A stretch of 64,000 nucleotides of DNA from Isoetes taiwanensis (lineage: Eukaryota > Streptophyta > Lycopodiopsida > Isoetales > Isoetaceae), in NCBI GenBank assembly GCA_021234155.1, contig JAJEKV010000057.1, positions 7,164,623 through 7,228,622 of the forward strand, written 5' to 3'. Positions 8,531-20,562 of this stretch are shown here, piece by piece. Positions within the stretch are counted from its first letter, which is position 1; every line of letters begins with the position of its first letter. The notes beneath the pieces were generated by a model. The model ran no database searches. It was not told the DNA's origin and saw only the letters and a program-made list of their open reading frames with translations. The translations under genes were made by a program, and so were the position numbers.

Positions 8531-10300
8531 ATGGCGCCCAGCAACTTTGAAAGATGGTACAATGCTGCAAACCATATCCATCAGCTTCCTGTAGATCAAG
8601 CCTTCTCTGTGTTCGACCACTTGTTTGATCTTCATGCAACTCTGACTAGAACACCATACTACACAGACATTATGTGCCAATATGACCAGCAGGTCCTGCC
8701 TTGGGAAGTTAGACTGCCCCCTAGGGGAGGGAATTGGGTTTCTCTTGAGACACTCACCCAAGCCTTAGGTCGAGAGTTGGTAGGATCCAAAGGCAAGAAG
8801 CAGCTATGGGATAGGACCAGGACCATGCCCGATTACATGACCTGCAGACACAATAGGCATAGGTACCTTTTGTCTCAGACAACCCTTGCCCTTTTCATGC
8901 ACTATAAGTCAATCAACAAAGTAGGGGAACCTTCTGTTCAGCCCTTAGACTTAGCACCACTTGATACCCGTAGGGCCCAGGATCAAATCCTGAATATAGA
9001 GTCCTCTGCCTATGAATACCATGGCACGATGTCAGGGGCACCAGTTCTGCAGATCCATGAAGACTACGAGTAGTTAAAGGAGCAAAACCCAGAATGGGAG
9101 AGCAGGGAGGCAACAAGGATGCAGAGATACATGTCGAGACACGATGACGACATCAGAAGAGCTACCGAGCCACCGGTCGGCATCACAGCTCTGTCGCCGA
9201 TAGTCATCGACGGGGAGGAGTACATTTTTGCAAACGACATCCTCAACTTGTCGTATTGCCAGGAACAGGGTCTTCAAATTGACGAACTCTTAGGCATGAT
9301 AGCACATGGGAAGAGCGCAGACTTCATCGACTATTCATACCAGGAGATTCCAAGGGAGCTGGCGGAGAGACACTCTTATGCTGGGGAGACAATGTCGGAT
9401 ATAGCCGCCTATCAGTAGATAAGGGAGATCTATCGACAGCAAGAACCTATCATTTCAAAGGAGGAGTTCCAGCAGATACAGAGCACACTCTACAAACCAG
9501 GGAGGGGCCCAAGCTCCAGCCGAACAGTTCGAGCCAGGAGCATGAGGGAAGGGTCTAGCAGCATCAACTTAGACAACGCAACCAGCATGTGGAGAGATCA
9601 CGAAGATCTTATGGCAGTAGATGCCTACGGCGAAGCAGCTCAAAGGAAGGGCACTGGATCGCGAGGCACAGGGAAGGGCACGGCACTTCGCTACTATCTT
9701 CCAGCCCTTAGCCAAGGGCAAATGATAGTCTTCCACAAGGAGTTCAGCCCAAGGGGGGAAGAATCCGTGGCACTTCTCATAGCACTCTCGGGCTTCGGGC
9801 AGCACTCGAAGATATCCCGGGGGATTCACCTTTGATCAGCGTATAACCCATGAGAGTTCAACGGAGGGGTGTTTTTTGGACCATTTGCGTACGTATACTT
9901 AGGGGTGTTTTTAGGCACTAATTTGGAGCAATATCTATACACAGAGGGATCAAGTTGCCTTTTAAAATTGCGTATACAAGGGGGGTTTTTTGCTACCCTA
10001 TGAACGCAGATGCCATACCCCCCTTATGTATAAGTGCATCCCCCGGGGAAGATATACGCCCATGCAGACCACATCATCCTTTTCAACAGGGCCGTCGCGC
10101 TCCATTGCCTCGACTTTGCGAGGGGGCACCTTAGGGACGCAACACTTTCAGTGGTAGCAGCAACGGCACCAGAACTCCCGGAACCAGAAATGACCCGAGC
10201 ACTTGAAGGAAGATCGACAAGGAACATCTTGCGCAACCTCGGCAAAGGCCTGCGATTAAGGGATGTCAAGAACTTCTTCAAGCTTTCAGGAGGCCATTGA
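8531..10300 (+). pseudogene. Second extra ORF of the gypsy element, unknown function, interrupted by a MITE
   Basis: One reading frame runs from ATG at 8531 to 9835, broken only by two amber codons (TAG at 9071-9073 and 9416-9418). At 9816 a 233-bp MITE is inserted. Beyond it the same protein resumes at 10056 in the frame expected if the MITE and one target copy are ignored, and ends at a TGA near 10300. The undisturbed protein would be about 510 residues. It starts MAPSNFERWYNAANHIHQ, is rich in Arg, Gln and Tyr, and has a Ser/Arg/Gly segment around 9500-9660. I recognise no domain. Its place between the H3-like ORF and gag suggests an accessory or gag-like role, which is inference. Both stops could be C-to-T changes at CAG codons. 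Confidence 0.7.
9816..10048. mobile_element. 233-bp MITE with CCCGGGGGAT termini inside the gypsy element
   Basis: The ends are CCCGGGGGATTCAC and, inverted, CCCCGGGGGATGCAC. AAGATAT flanks both sides (9809-9815 and 10049-10055) as a 7-bp or slightly longer target duplication. Related copies occur at 17873-18082 and 49137-49352, with a weaker one near 28965-29150. It splits the second extra ORF, so it inserted after the retrotransposon or its parent copy formed. Confidence 0.85.
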
Positions 10301-10599
10301 ATAGTTGTAAAATTTTCTTAAGTTTTGTGCTAAATGTTTTCTTGTACCCCATTGTGCTAAGACATATCTACTCTAGCATGTAATCTTTATGTATTAATGA
10401 CTATTAACTGTTTTATAAATGCAAGGCCTTGTATGGTTTCCTTTATAACTAAAGATAATTCAATTACAAGTAAGATTGATCAACATCTAACCCAAATAAC
10501 ATGTATTGATGATCAATCCTTGCAGCAAGGAACTCAAGTGCAAGATCCCAAGACCAGCACCGACAACGCAATTGGGTACCAAGGAATTTGTTTGGCAGA

Positions 10600-11875
10600 G
10601 AACAAGAAGACTTTGAGCAGGATATGTCACCAGAGGCAATCAACGCAAGGCTGATGCAGATGAGGAACCAGATGCAACACTTGATCAACTGGGCGACACC
10701 TCTGATGAATGAGCAGGAAGATGGTCCTCTACCTCCACCTCCACCTTGTCTTAGGGTGGTGGCCTAAGTCCCTCGCCGGGAAGGGGAGGGCACTAAGGGG
10801 AACGTCGGGGATAGGAGAAGGAAGAGGAGAACCAGGAGCCCATCGTCATCTAGCTCCAGCTCATCGAGGCGGTTCTTCCGGTGAGGACAGCTCTAGCTCG
10901 GCCAATCGGTCAGATACACCTAGAGCAAGGAAAAAAGCAAGCAAGAAAGGCGGATGACTATCGAGAAAAAGGTGGATAGTGCTATGAGCAGCATTATGGA
11001 AGACAAGGAAGGCGGGCGGTTCTCGGGAAAGATAGATCGGGCATGGAGGTGAAGCATGGCTTGATGAAATGGAAGAATTTGGCAACTCCTACGGTATGAA
11101 AGACAAGGACATAGGGAAAGTTGCTGACTAACCTTATTGGATCGGCAAGGATCCGGTGGAAGGGATATGCTAAGTCTAACAAGTGAAGAGGAACAATTGC
11201 AGATTTAAGACCTTGACAAGGCTTTCCGTAAGCACTATGTGCCAAGGTCTCATACTAGTATGTGATCCCAGTTTTACAAGGTTGAATGTGGTAGCTTGTC
11301 AAGAGCTAAGTATAAAGAAGAATTCATGAGTCTCGTGCTCCATGTTCCCCGAGTCTCGAAGGCCAGAAGTGGATACCTACATTGAGGGATTGAACAACAA
11401 TATCAAGAGGCTTGTTAGAGCAATCAACCCAAGGTGGATTCAAGAGAGGCCTAAGATAAAGCTATAAGTTTGGAGGAGGCACCAAAGCAACTCCAGCAGA
11501 GAAGCAAATCAACCTTCAGGGGGTAAGAGTTGAGGCGTGATCGGGGGCAATATCGGGGTAAGCAATCAGCAGCTACACCATCAGGAGGCCGGCAACAAGG
11601 TAAGAGTCGAACAAAGCTTTTTGGGGACCGTAAGCCACGAGGAATGCATCAGGAGGCAATGCTCTTAAGCCGTCTCCTAGACCGATGCCGAAGGAGAAGA
11701 GACAGAATGCATTGAGAAAAAAAACTATGCTTCAGTGCTTCGGCCCGTGGCAATCAACGCATGATTGCCCATTCGTCATGCAGGCAGACCTTGGCCGGTA
11801 ACTTGTGGATTGGGATTCCCCAAACGAAGCCGGGCGAGGCGGCGACCACCTCGCCAGGAGGCCGGGACTTCATAG
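10600..11875 (+). pseudogene. gag: Degenerate gag region of the H3-carrying gypsy element
   Basis: A coding block around ATG 10624 reads MSPEAINARLMQMRNQMQHL followed by a proline run. A Ser-rich and Lys/Arg-rich stretch and pieces of a capsid-like region follow (for example AFRKHYVPR near 11220), all broken by stops and frame changes. Near 11735-11775 the sequence C-F-G-P-W-Q-S-T-H-D-C-P resembles a zinc knuckle that has lost one cysteine. Gag would form the particle that packages element RNA. This region immediately precedes protease. Confidence 0.7.
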
Positions 11876-12397
11876 ATGGTGAGTGCCACATATGTGCAAA
11901 CATTGAGTCGTGATATTGAGAATCACGACCGATCATTATCAGCGGCTGATGGGATCATAGATAGTAATCCATATGTAGTCCTCATAGATACAGGTAGCTC
12001 TCACAATTTTGCATCTCCTAGGTTGGCTGCCCTAATGAAGAACAAGGTATTGAAGTCTAAGCCAAGGCCAGTGGCTATGGCAAATGGCGCCATTCGGCAC
12101 ACTAAGGGGAGGAGGATCATCTTTGACATAGACCTTAGTGGGGCTAAGTGGCCGATGGGGGCGGAAGTCATGGATATCGGAAGATATGATCTTATAGTGG
12201 GGATGGAATTCTTGAAGCCAGCTAAAGCCATGATTGATTGCGACCGGAACGAAGTCACCATGACGGCACCAGACGGCAGCAAATTGATAGTGAAAGGTAA
12301 GAAGGTAGATTCTCTCATACAGTGTATCTCTTTGAAGCAGTTAAGGAAGAGTATAGAAAGGAATAAGGTGGTACATCTTGAGGATGGAATCAGTTGA
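11876..12397 (+). pseudogene. Aspartic protease domain (gypsy 1)
   Basis: An open stretch of 173 codons contains L-I-D-T-G-S-S-H-N-F near residue 37, the catalytic D-T/S-G loop of retropepsins, and later YDLIVGMEFL, the conserved hydrophobic-G motif near the domain's C-terminus. It would cleave the Gag-Pol polyprotein. The frame stops at 12397; the polyprotein probably continued into reverse transcriptase, so the stop reflects decay or a consensus error. Confidence 0.88.
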
Positions 12398-13244
12398 GCC
12401 AGGCAAGCAGAATGGAAGTGACCCAAAGGGGGAATCAATTGCCCAGGCAGATAGCAAGGCTTATTTCAGAGTTCAAGGATGTATTTCCAGATGAAATCCG
12501 CAGCTGCCACCTTATAGGGGTGTGGAATGTGAGATCACATTGGCTCCAGATGCGAAGCCTACCAGTAAGGCGCCATATAGAATGAGCACCCCAGAATTGA
12601 TTGAGCTCAAGAAGTAGCTTCAGGAATTGCTCGAGCTTGGGTTTATAAGAGCAAGTGTGTCTCCTTTCGGAGCACCTATACTCTTTGTGAAGAAGAAAGA
12701 TGGGAGCTTAAGAATGTGCATAGACTATCGCCAGCTCAATAAGCAGACGATAAAGAACAAATATGCATTGCCAAGGGCAGATGACCTAATGCACCAGTTA
12801 CAAGGAGCAAAGGTATTCTCTAAAATTGATTTGAGGTCAGGATACCACCAGATAAGAATAAAAGAAGAGGATATCTATAAGACCGCTTTTAGAACGCGGT
12901 ATGGTCACTTTGAGTTTACAGTAATGCCCTTTGGATTGTCGAACGCTCCAGAAACATTTATGCGCCTCATGAACGACATCTTCAGAGACTTCTTGGATGA
13001 GTTTGTTATTGTCTTCTTCGACGACATTCTAATCTACAGCAAGTCCATTGAGGAACATTGTCAGCATCTCAGGAAAGTGTTGGAAAAGTTGAGACGTCAT
13101 CGGTTGTATGGGAAGCTCTCCAAATGCCACTTTGCAACAGGCCGAGTGGAATATTTGGGCCATGTAGTAACATCCGAGGGAATCTCCACAGATCCATCTA
13201 AGATTGAGGCAATAGTTGATTGGCCAGCTCCAAGGAATGTGTAA
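12394..13244 (+). pseudogene. Reverse transcriptase domain (gypsy 1)
   Basis: A connecting segment (EFKDVFPDE near 12470) leads, after a frameshift around 12500-12600, into a 205-codon open stretch (12627-13244). It holds the Ty3/gypsy order of motifs: [48 protein letters not shown] and FFDDILIYS, where the two catalytic aspartates replace the more usual YVDD/YIDD context, then [11 protein letters not shown]. It would copy element RNA to DNA. The catalytic residues look intact although the frame breaks on both sides. Confidence 0.93.
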
Positions 13245-13830
13245 GTAAAGAAGCTTTCTTTCGGGTTGGCATGGATATTACGTAAAGTTCGTGGAAGGAC
13301 TTTTGCTAAGTGGGCATCCCTCCGGCTCGGACCTCACCAAGACCAAGAAGATTAAGGATTGGACTAGCCATTGGTTAGAGAAAGTCCAAGCTTCCTTCGA
13401 AGCTTAAGGAGGCCTTTAACAACGGCACCATTGCTTGTTCTCCGGATCCGAGTAAAGATAAGTTGGTAGCAGCGGATGCAGCAAGATAGCAACAGAGCAG
13501 ATCTTGATGCAAGAAGGAAGGGTAGTTGCCTACGACTCGGCTAAGAAGAAGATGAACGACGCCGAAAGCAACGCTACCCAACCCATGATCGGGGAGCTGC
13601 TAGCCATTGTCGTATGCTAAGGATATGGAGGCATTATTTCTTTCGGGAGGAAGTTTCAATTAGATAACCGATCACCGAGTCTTCAGTATCTTTTCACCCA
13701 GCCACTCCTCAACTTAAGGCAAAGGAGGTGGATGGAATTCCTTGAGGAGTATGATTTTGATATTATATATAAGCCCGGCAAGCTTAATGTTGTAGCAGAT
13801 GCCCTCTCCAGGAGACCATTTCAGACAAGG
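13245..13830 (+). pseudogene. RNase H region (gypsy 1), frame-broken
   Basis: Recognisable pieces in several frames: GRVVAYDSAKKKMNDAESNA, then a decayed E-L-L-A-I-V segment, then a clean stretch from 13732 with FLEEYDFDIIYKPGKLNVVA and DALSR. That last part is the usual end of the gypsy RNase H/connection region. The domain degrades the RNA strand of the hybrid during reverse transcription. Several indels lie near CG sites. Confidence 0.8.
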
Positions 13831-15030
13831 ACGCATTGTAATGCGATTTCCACTCTTTCGAGTGAGTTTGGCAAGAAGATTGAGGAGTCCTTGCCAACGG
13901 ATGTGGACTTCAAGGAGGTGTGGGAAAGCCTCTCCAAGGAAGCCAGAACAGATAAAGAGCGGGAAGCCTTCAAGCATTATAAGAAGGAAGGCAACCTGTT
14001 GTATCATAAGCATAAGTTGTGTGTGCCCGAATCATCAGGAGTAAGGAAGTTAATTCTCCATGACACACATAACAGCCCAATAGCAGGGCATGCCGGCTTC
14101 ATGAAGACCTATTTCAAGATTCGAAGTAGTTACTTCTGGCCAGGAATGAAGAGGCAGATAGCTGCATATATTTTGGGGATTGTCAGTTATGCCAGCAGAC
14201 CAAAGCGGAGCAACTTCGGATTCCAGGTGCTTTAGAGCCATTGGGGGTGCCAAATGCGAAGTGGGAGGTCATAAGCATGGATTTCATCACAGATCTCCCT
14301 AGAACTCTTCGAGGCAAGGATGCATTGATGGTTGTCGTAGATAAGTTATCTAAGATGGCACATTTTGTGCCTTGCAAGACTACTGACACCGCATTAGACA
14401 CTGCCAAGTTATTTGTAAGGGAGATTTTTAGACTCCATGGCATGCCTCGGGAGATAATATCTGATAGAGATTCTAAGTTTATGAGTGCCTTTTGGCAGGA
14501 TCTCTTTAGCTCTCCATGAGCATGGCATATCATCCCCAAACAGATGGCCAGACGGAGAGGACGAATCGGATCATTGAAGACATGCTTCGAAGTTATGTGT
14601 GGAACAAGCAGTCCAAGTGGGATGAGTACATCCACTTGGTGGAATTCGCCTACAATAGTGCCAAGCAAGAGTCATCGCAGATGTCTCCTTTCATGGTAAA
14701 TTACGGGTACCAGTGCCTAACCCCGGACACCTGGCACAATCCTGTGTCGAAGGTGGAAGTATCCCAGCAGATGTTAGGGGATATGCAGCAGTTAGTGGAG
14801 GAAGTAAGGGTTACTTATTGGCAGCAAGAAGTCGGCAGAAGAGTGTAGCCGACAAGCACAGGACCGTAAGAGAGTTCAAGGTAAGCGATAGCGTTTGGTT
14901 GAAGATCAAGGTGAAGCAAGCCAAGCTTCGGATTGGGAGTTGTAAGAAGCTTGCCCCTAGGTGGGCGGGATACGCCTTTAAGGCATTCTCTAGGCCACAC
15001 GCACCAAGAGGTGCGCATGACCATTAGGGT
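13830..15030 (+). pseudogene. Integrase (gypsy 1), frame-broken
   Basis: The N-terminal zinc domain is visible (LILHDTHNSPIAGHAGFMKT, then YFWPGMKRQI), but its second Cys pair is damaged around 14180. The catalytic core follows from 14241: VISMDFITDLPRT (first Asp), a shifted IISDRDSKFMSAFW (second Asp), and from 14516 YHPQTDGQTERTNRIIEDML (Glu). The C-terminal part has FKVSDSVWLKIKVKQAKL and KLAPRWAGY, then stops at 15027. No chromodomain is apparent. Integrase would insert the cDNA into chromatin. Confidence 0.9.
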
Positions 15031-15736
15031 CATGTGAGTGAGGAATGAGGCATGGTGGGCGATGATGGGACATCGATCGGATGATCTCTATGCCACGATG
15101 CGGGGGACGCACACCTGGCCGTAGGAGGGTCATGGTGAAGGTTAAAGTGATCATGCGTGATGATGGGATCGTGAGACGTTCCCTAGCTTCAAACCCTTGG
15201 GGCATGATGCACTAGGGGTACTCGGCACCGGGTAACCGAGTACAAGGTAGCACTCGATCATGGGCAATGATGGGAGCATCTTAAATGATCCTTAAGCTCA
15301 AATCCAAAAGGGCCATGATCTTGGGCAAGGTAGTAGGATAACCTTGAGCCAGTAGTTCGGCTCAAGGAGGTAAGGGGGGTGGTCCCCTAAAACCACAAAT
15401 TATTAACTAAACTAACGTAATGTGCTCCTTTTGCAGGCAAGTAGAAGGTGGACTTCAACGAGGAGCGCATTACGAGAAGACAGGGAGAGCCATAATTTAG
15501 ATTATGAACCCTAATAACCCTTATAATAATATTTTGAATTGTCATAAGAAATAACGTTGTCAAGGCTATATAATTTTGTATAAGTACAAATATAGCCTAA
15601 ATTTTGACTTTAACTAATAAAACTTGATTGTTGAAGTAAACTAAAGGCTATGACATGTTGTTTCTTTTGCAGGCATAAGATAGGTTCGTCACTTTAGCGC
15701 AATGCTGAGGACAGCATTGTCCTAAGGGGGGGAGAA
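15031..15736 (+). other. 3' untranslated region and polypurine tract of gypsy 1
   Basis: No convincing ORF. Two TTTTGCAG sequences near 15430 and 15665 resemble splice acceptors, so spliced transcripts are possible. 15724-15736 (AAGGGGGGGAGAA) is the polypurine tract that primes plus-strand synthesis, directly abutting the 3' LTR. Confidence 0.8.
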
Positions 15737-17382
15737 TGTGACGGTCTAGAGGAATATACGCCATAAATACGTATATTCCTGGATCCGTCACTATACAAGT
15801 CTATCTTCATAGCCTTGTATACCATAGATTGTGGCACTAGGGGGCATGGCCAAGTTATTCACATAACTTAGCCAACCATAGGTTAAGACCATTATCCACG
15901 TGGCCTTAACCTATTGGGCACCCGCCACCCAGGACGCACCTGATTGGTGCCACGTGGCATCCTAATTGGACCTAACTTATATAGGCTGGAACCCTAACCC
16001 TAGGCCTCTTTCCAGCCCTAGCACCCAGAGACTCATCTACTCGTTCGAAACCCTGTTTCGAACATCGTTTGCTGTGGCATAGACTGGTGCAGCAGCCCCC
16101 GTAGGGTAGACTCGTTCTTGGAGCAAGAGCAGCATCACGTGAGTCGAAAACCATGGAGGCACACGGATCTAGAGGGAGAGCATCAGGGGCAGGTATGTAG
16201 AGTAGTAGTTGTGATAGCTCATCTGGAATTAGCATTCCAGATGTGCTAGTATCTTGTATCTAGAGTAGAGCCATCCTAGAACCCGTATTCAACATCTTGA
16301 ACCCTAGTCAATGAACCCTAACCATTAGTTAGATTTGTATGATTAGGTTAAGATGTTCTTCTCATGATCATACTTAGGATATGATGATTATGTGATGTTG
16401 GTTGATCATGTTTGCTCCTCTTGTATTGGGAAGGGGGGTAGAGACCTAGGGCCATATGTAGTATGCTCCTAGAGTAGATCCCTTAGTTCCTATTAGTTGC
16501 GGCCTGTGCATAGGAGCCCACCAGGCTATCGAGGCTATGACGAGACTCAGCACCACATAATGGGGCTAGAGGGAATGTGGAGGGAGGATCCCCGCCGAAA
16601 GTGGGGGCCGGGGGGATCCCATAGTGGGCTAGGGCTTATGGTCGGTCACTGCGGTGGGCCGAGCATGGGTCCGACACCTCCCGGGCAATGGTGACGCCGC
16701 CTCTCGAGAGCTGCAAGTGTTGGCTTGGCTCGCTTTGGGGGGTTAAGTCGGGCACGAATCGCGGTGTCGCCACGATTCTCTAGCCGCCCACGGAATCTCT
16801 AGACCTGGGGAAGGGAGATGCAACCCTTCCCCGCCTCATCCGGACCGGGGAGATGCAACACCGAGTAGTCCCGGATGGGTGATGCCATGGGATTATGCGT
16901 GTCAGGAAGGCTAGAGTCATGCCGAGCCTCGATTTAGCCCATCCGCAAAGTATGCATGTGGAGGGGCGGATGGAGTGGTCAACCCTAGCCATTGTTCTAT
17001 GCCAGCCCTCGCCATTGCCATGACTCGGTCTGCTCTATCTTGAGGCCTAGCCAGTCAGTCATCCTCCTTATGAGTCTGAGCCTAGGTAGGAGCTCTCATG
17101 TTTTACGGTTTATGCTTATCATCTTTGTAGTGATATATGTGAGATGCACTACCCTTCGAGGTAGCACTTATATGTTTGATGCTAGTTCTGACATGTTATC
17201 GCTTCCGCTGTTATAGGAGCCCATAGGGGAAGGGCGCGCAAGACACCTTCGTGTTCCCTCCCCGCACTAGGGATCACCTCAGAGTGCGGGGTAGACGAAG
17301 GGTCCGTGCGGTTGTTGAGCCGGACGGGGGATTTCCTGCCAAGTGTACGGCTGGCGCCGTATGTTTAGCAGGGAGCGTCACA
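15737..17382 (+). repeat. 3' LTR of the H3-carrying gypsy element
   Basis: Starts TGTGACGGTC, ends GCGTCACA, and is followed by the ATGAG target copy. It keeps 105 bp of U3 (15784-15888) missing from the 5' LTR; the deletion point in the 5' copy lies between short GA repeats. Confidence 0.96.
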
Positions 17383-19747
17383 ATGAGTCCGCCAAGGAAT
17401 ATCAAATAAGTCATTAAAGAACGTGAACAACCCAAAGGATATGTAAGATGCAAAAGGGCATTGTCGATATTTTCTTGAGCCGGTGTTTAGTTCTACCTGG
17501 TGTTCAAAATGCCCTTAAAATTTTCCTAGATTTCATCAGTTCAAGTGAATTTCTCAAGATTCCCTAGGATTCTATAATATTCCATGAAGATTCCTTGAGA
17601 CCTCTAAAGATTCCATATATTCCCTTAAATCCCTTGAAAATCCTAAGTTTCCTTCATAATCTGTCAAACTCTCTTCAGATTCTCTAAGGTTCTCTCATGA
17701 TGTCGCAATGTTCTAATACGACAAAGTGATGCCAAATAATACTCAATTTGTAAGCATTAAATGGAATCGTAATTACTATATTACGTGTCATTCAAGCTTA
17801 AAAAATGTGATAACTCTTTTAAATGTTACTCTTTTATTTTTCTTAACATATGTTATAAAAGTGGTGCCATGCCTCGAGGAATGCACTTATACATAAGGAG
17901 CATATGGCATTTGTGTTTGAAAGGTAGCAAAAGATCTCCTCCCTATACAGAATTTGCATTAGACCAGTGCTTAAAAGCATCCCTAACCCCTAAGTACACA
18001 TACAAAAAATGGTCTCAAAACAATCCCATCCCTTGAGCTCTCTTGAATTATACGCCAAATAAAGGTGAATCCCTCGAAGATTATATATCAATATTAACGT
18101 GAGCACTCCAAATAGACTATCATGTGACAACTCTCATGTTAAGATAGCACATGGCAATTGAGACCTAAATGCCAATTTGTTGAAGGTAGTGCAATAACAA
18201 GCAACCACATTATTTGTAGCCTATTTGCTTTAGGCATAACAATATTCTAATGACTGCGCAAGCAACCACAAGATATGCATACCCTAACCAAACATGCCAA
18301 AAAGCTTTAAGAACCTTGGAGTTCCAGACTAGATATGGCTAATCCACATTCTTTTATTGGACAATACTTACTCCAAGCAATTTCCACAACTGCACCTCTC
18401 ATTGCCATGCCAAACAAAAATATGAAATGTGGCAATGTTCCTTTTTTAAGTTTTGTGATGCTGAAATTAATGTACACAGTTGATATAGATTAGGTATGAG
18501 CAACTTTACCTAGTGATTAGTTGGTTCTAGATTTTATCTAGTAGTAGTACAGACAGATGTTCATGAACTCGATGAGGGCCAGCTTGATGTTGTAGTACAA
18601 CTGAGGTTTGATCTAGCAAGTCATAACGCCTCTATGAATTTATGTCTAAATACAAATATCTAGCATTAATAACAGGGGATCCCTTTGTATTTTGTATACT
18701 TTTCAATATGACTTTTGCTACGATTTAGTGGTGTATTCGAGTTTTTATACTAATGCATACATCAAAAGTGAGCACTGTAGTTCATGTTAAAATTCCACTT
18801 TCCTAATGGTTTAGCCTCATGTTTGCATAGCTTGTTGCATCTTTAAGTTCTTAATCAAGAGGCTCACATGCATATGCCGAGCTCTTACTTTCTAGAGTAA
18901 GGCTTATAAACTATAGGGCCTATAAACTATCCAGTTTCATTCTTTGATTCACAGAAGGAGAAGCTCTGATTGGTAGGGAAGCGGCACAAGAAAATTTATT
19001 TGGAGCTTCGAATCTCCTTCCCTGATGGTCGGTCGCGTAGTGAGAGTTCTATTTAACCGTCCTATGAACAAGCAGCAGTGGTATGCATATATATTGGGCA
19101 ATTATTTTTGCCTCTACAGAAAGCAAGTGCATCATTACTGAAAATTACAAGCAATACCAGCTTAAGCATCCAAAGTGGAACGAAACAACATTGCCTTAAT
19201 ACCAATAATAATTCTAGACCCAGTTTGAGTCGTGCCTAGCGGGCTTTTCCAAACGAAGAATATCAGAATTTATTGCTTTTTGCAGGGTAAGTAGTGCTAA
19301 CAGGTTAGAGCCTAGATTTGTACTTTTTGATATTCAATTGGAGCTTTCCATTATGTGCTTAAACCGTGAACATATATTCTATGCATAGTTGGGTCGACCT
19401 ACCAACCTAAATGTGGATTTCTTGCCGACCTACCGACCCATTCTGCCAAAATCCAAATTTGTAGTTTAATGCAGATAGTTCATAAACAACCTTCAATACA
19501 TCTATAACGACTACTACTCCTGATTAAACAGAAAATAGATGAACTTAAACTAAGCAACTTATAGTGTTACGAACAGAATTACAGGTGCATGAATTAGAAC
19601 ATGGCATAAAAGGGAATGAAGAGATACGTAACTACAAGAAAAAAAAGGGGGCAGAATGAAATATGCTATTAAGAATTAAAAGATAAGGCAAATAAGATGT
19701 TCTCAAGAATTAATATTTGCACTCGAATTTATAGTGCATGCTGCAGG
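17383..19747 (+). repeat. Unit A, first-half segment (matches inverted 47459-49829)
   Basis: Resumes unit A after gypsy 1 and aligns, reverse-complemented, with 47459-49829 over its whole length. It ends at GCAGG, the target of the copia element. No gene is supported. A region near 17440-17760 (repeated ATTCC/TTCCTT-rich text) recurs near 30420-30730 and 50480-50740. Confidence 0.9.
17873..18082. mobile_element. MITE copy, CCTCGAGGAATGCAC / GGTGAATCCCTCGA termini
   Basis: The inverted ends and internal text match the MITE at 9816-10048 in reverse orientation, and its paralogue at 49137-49352. Presence in both units shows it inserted before the segmental duplication. Confidence 0.75.
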
Positions 19748-20257
19748 TGTTGGATATCGGGCAGTATCTAAGCAAGCCCATCATGCATTTCACCTGCACT
19801 TATGAGGTCTCCCCAAAGCGGCCCAAGCTCAGAAATGGCGCCTACTCGGGTCCCCCGAGATATCTATCAAAGTCCACCTCTACAAAGACTCCACCGATTT
19901 TCTTTGTGCACCCGGATGTCGGCACTCCACCGGATGCTAAGATCTTCCCTCTCGCTGACGCTATAATCCAGAAGCCTTCTGATTCAGAGATCTTCACTCA
20001 GATGCTCTATCTCTCTCTGCTTTATCTTCTGTGAATCGCTGAAGAAATCTTTCGATCTACCCGCTGCCCAACTTCCGATAGCCTCAATCTGAGCTTTGAG
20101 CTTCCCCTAAATGATTCTTTGCCTCCACCTCCTGTCTCCCGATCGCTGCCAAGGAACTCCCTTTTATATCCTTCTGTTACACGCTTTCCAGAAGCATGTT
20201 TTTTGCTTCAGGATGCCACGTATTTTGTAAAGGCTACATATGCCATGTATTCCAACA
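19748..20257 (-). repeat. Copia 3' LTR (left copy)
   Basis: A 510-bp copy, followed at 20258-20270 by CTCCCCCTTAGCC, the complement of the element's polypurine tract. It aligns with 24292-24792; differences include CG-adjacent indels. Confidence 0.93.
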
Positions 20258-20291
20258 CTCCCCCTTAGCCTTTACAATCCACGACTCCTAC

Positions 20292-20543
20292 TTAACTTTT
20301 GGCACTCAACAGCTTGGGTCCAGAAAGGACTTTTGTAAACATATCAGCTTGTTGCAATTTTGTGGGAATATATGCCACATTTATTTCTCCTTTTTCTACC
20401 TCATCTCGTATGAAATGATGGTGTATTTCAATGTGCTTACTTCGAGAATGATGGACTGGATTCTTGGTCATTGCCACTCCACTTTTATTATCACAATATA
20501 GAATGGTAGCGCTTGTCAGCTGACATCCCAACTCTTTGAGCAT
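20292..20543 (-). pseudogene. Copia RNase H, C-terminal part
   Basis: Encodes SATILYCDNKSGVAMTKNPV, HSRSKHIEIHHHFIRDEV and ADMFTKVL, hallmark copia RNase H sequences. It is separated from the rest of the domain by the 813-bp insertion at 20563-21375; both sides would be in register without it. Confidence 0.88.
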
Positions 20544-20562
20544 TCTACGCAGCCAAATTATT

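Larger units (their letters stand above)
4499..17382 (+). mobile_element. Complete Ty3/gypsy LTR retrotransposon carrying a histone H3-like ORF
   Basis: The 12,884-bp element is bounded by LTRs of 1538 and 1646 bp that begin TGTGACG and end CGTCACA. It is flanked by the 5-bp duplication ATGAG at 4494-4498 and 17383-17387. A primer site and a polypurine tract sit just inside the LTRs. Order: LTR, primer site, H3-like ORF, second unknown ORF (with a later MITE in it), degenerate gag, aspartic protease, reverse transcriptase, RNase H, integrase, LTR. Integrase after RNase H assigns it to Ty3/gypsy. I see no chromodomain after the integrase. The uninterrupted target (reverse complement) survives at 49825-49829, so the insertion post-dates the local duplication. 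gag-pol is frameshifted repeatedly, so the copy looks non-autonomous, subject to the consensus-error caveat. Confidence 0.95.

Noticed and set aside
15000-15480. Chromodomain after the gypsy 1 integrase
   Set aside because: No frame downstream of KLAPRWAGY shows the aromatic-cage pattern or a YLVKWKG-like strand; a degraded one cannot be fully excluded.
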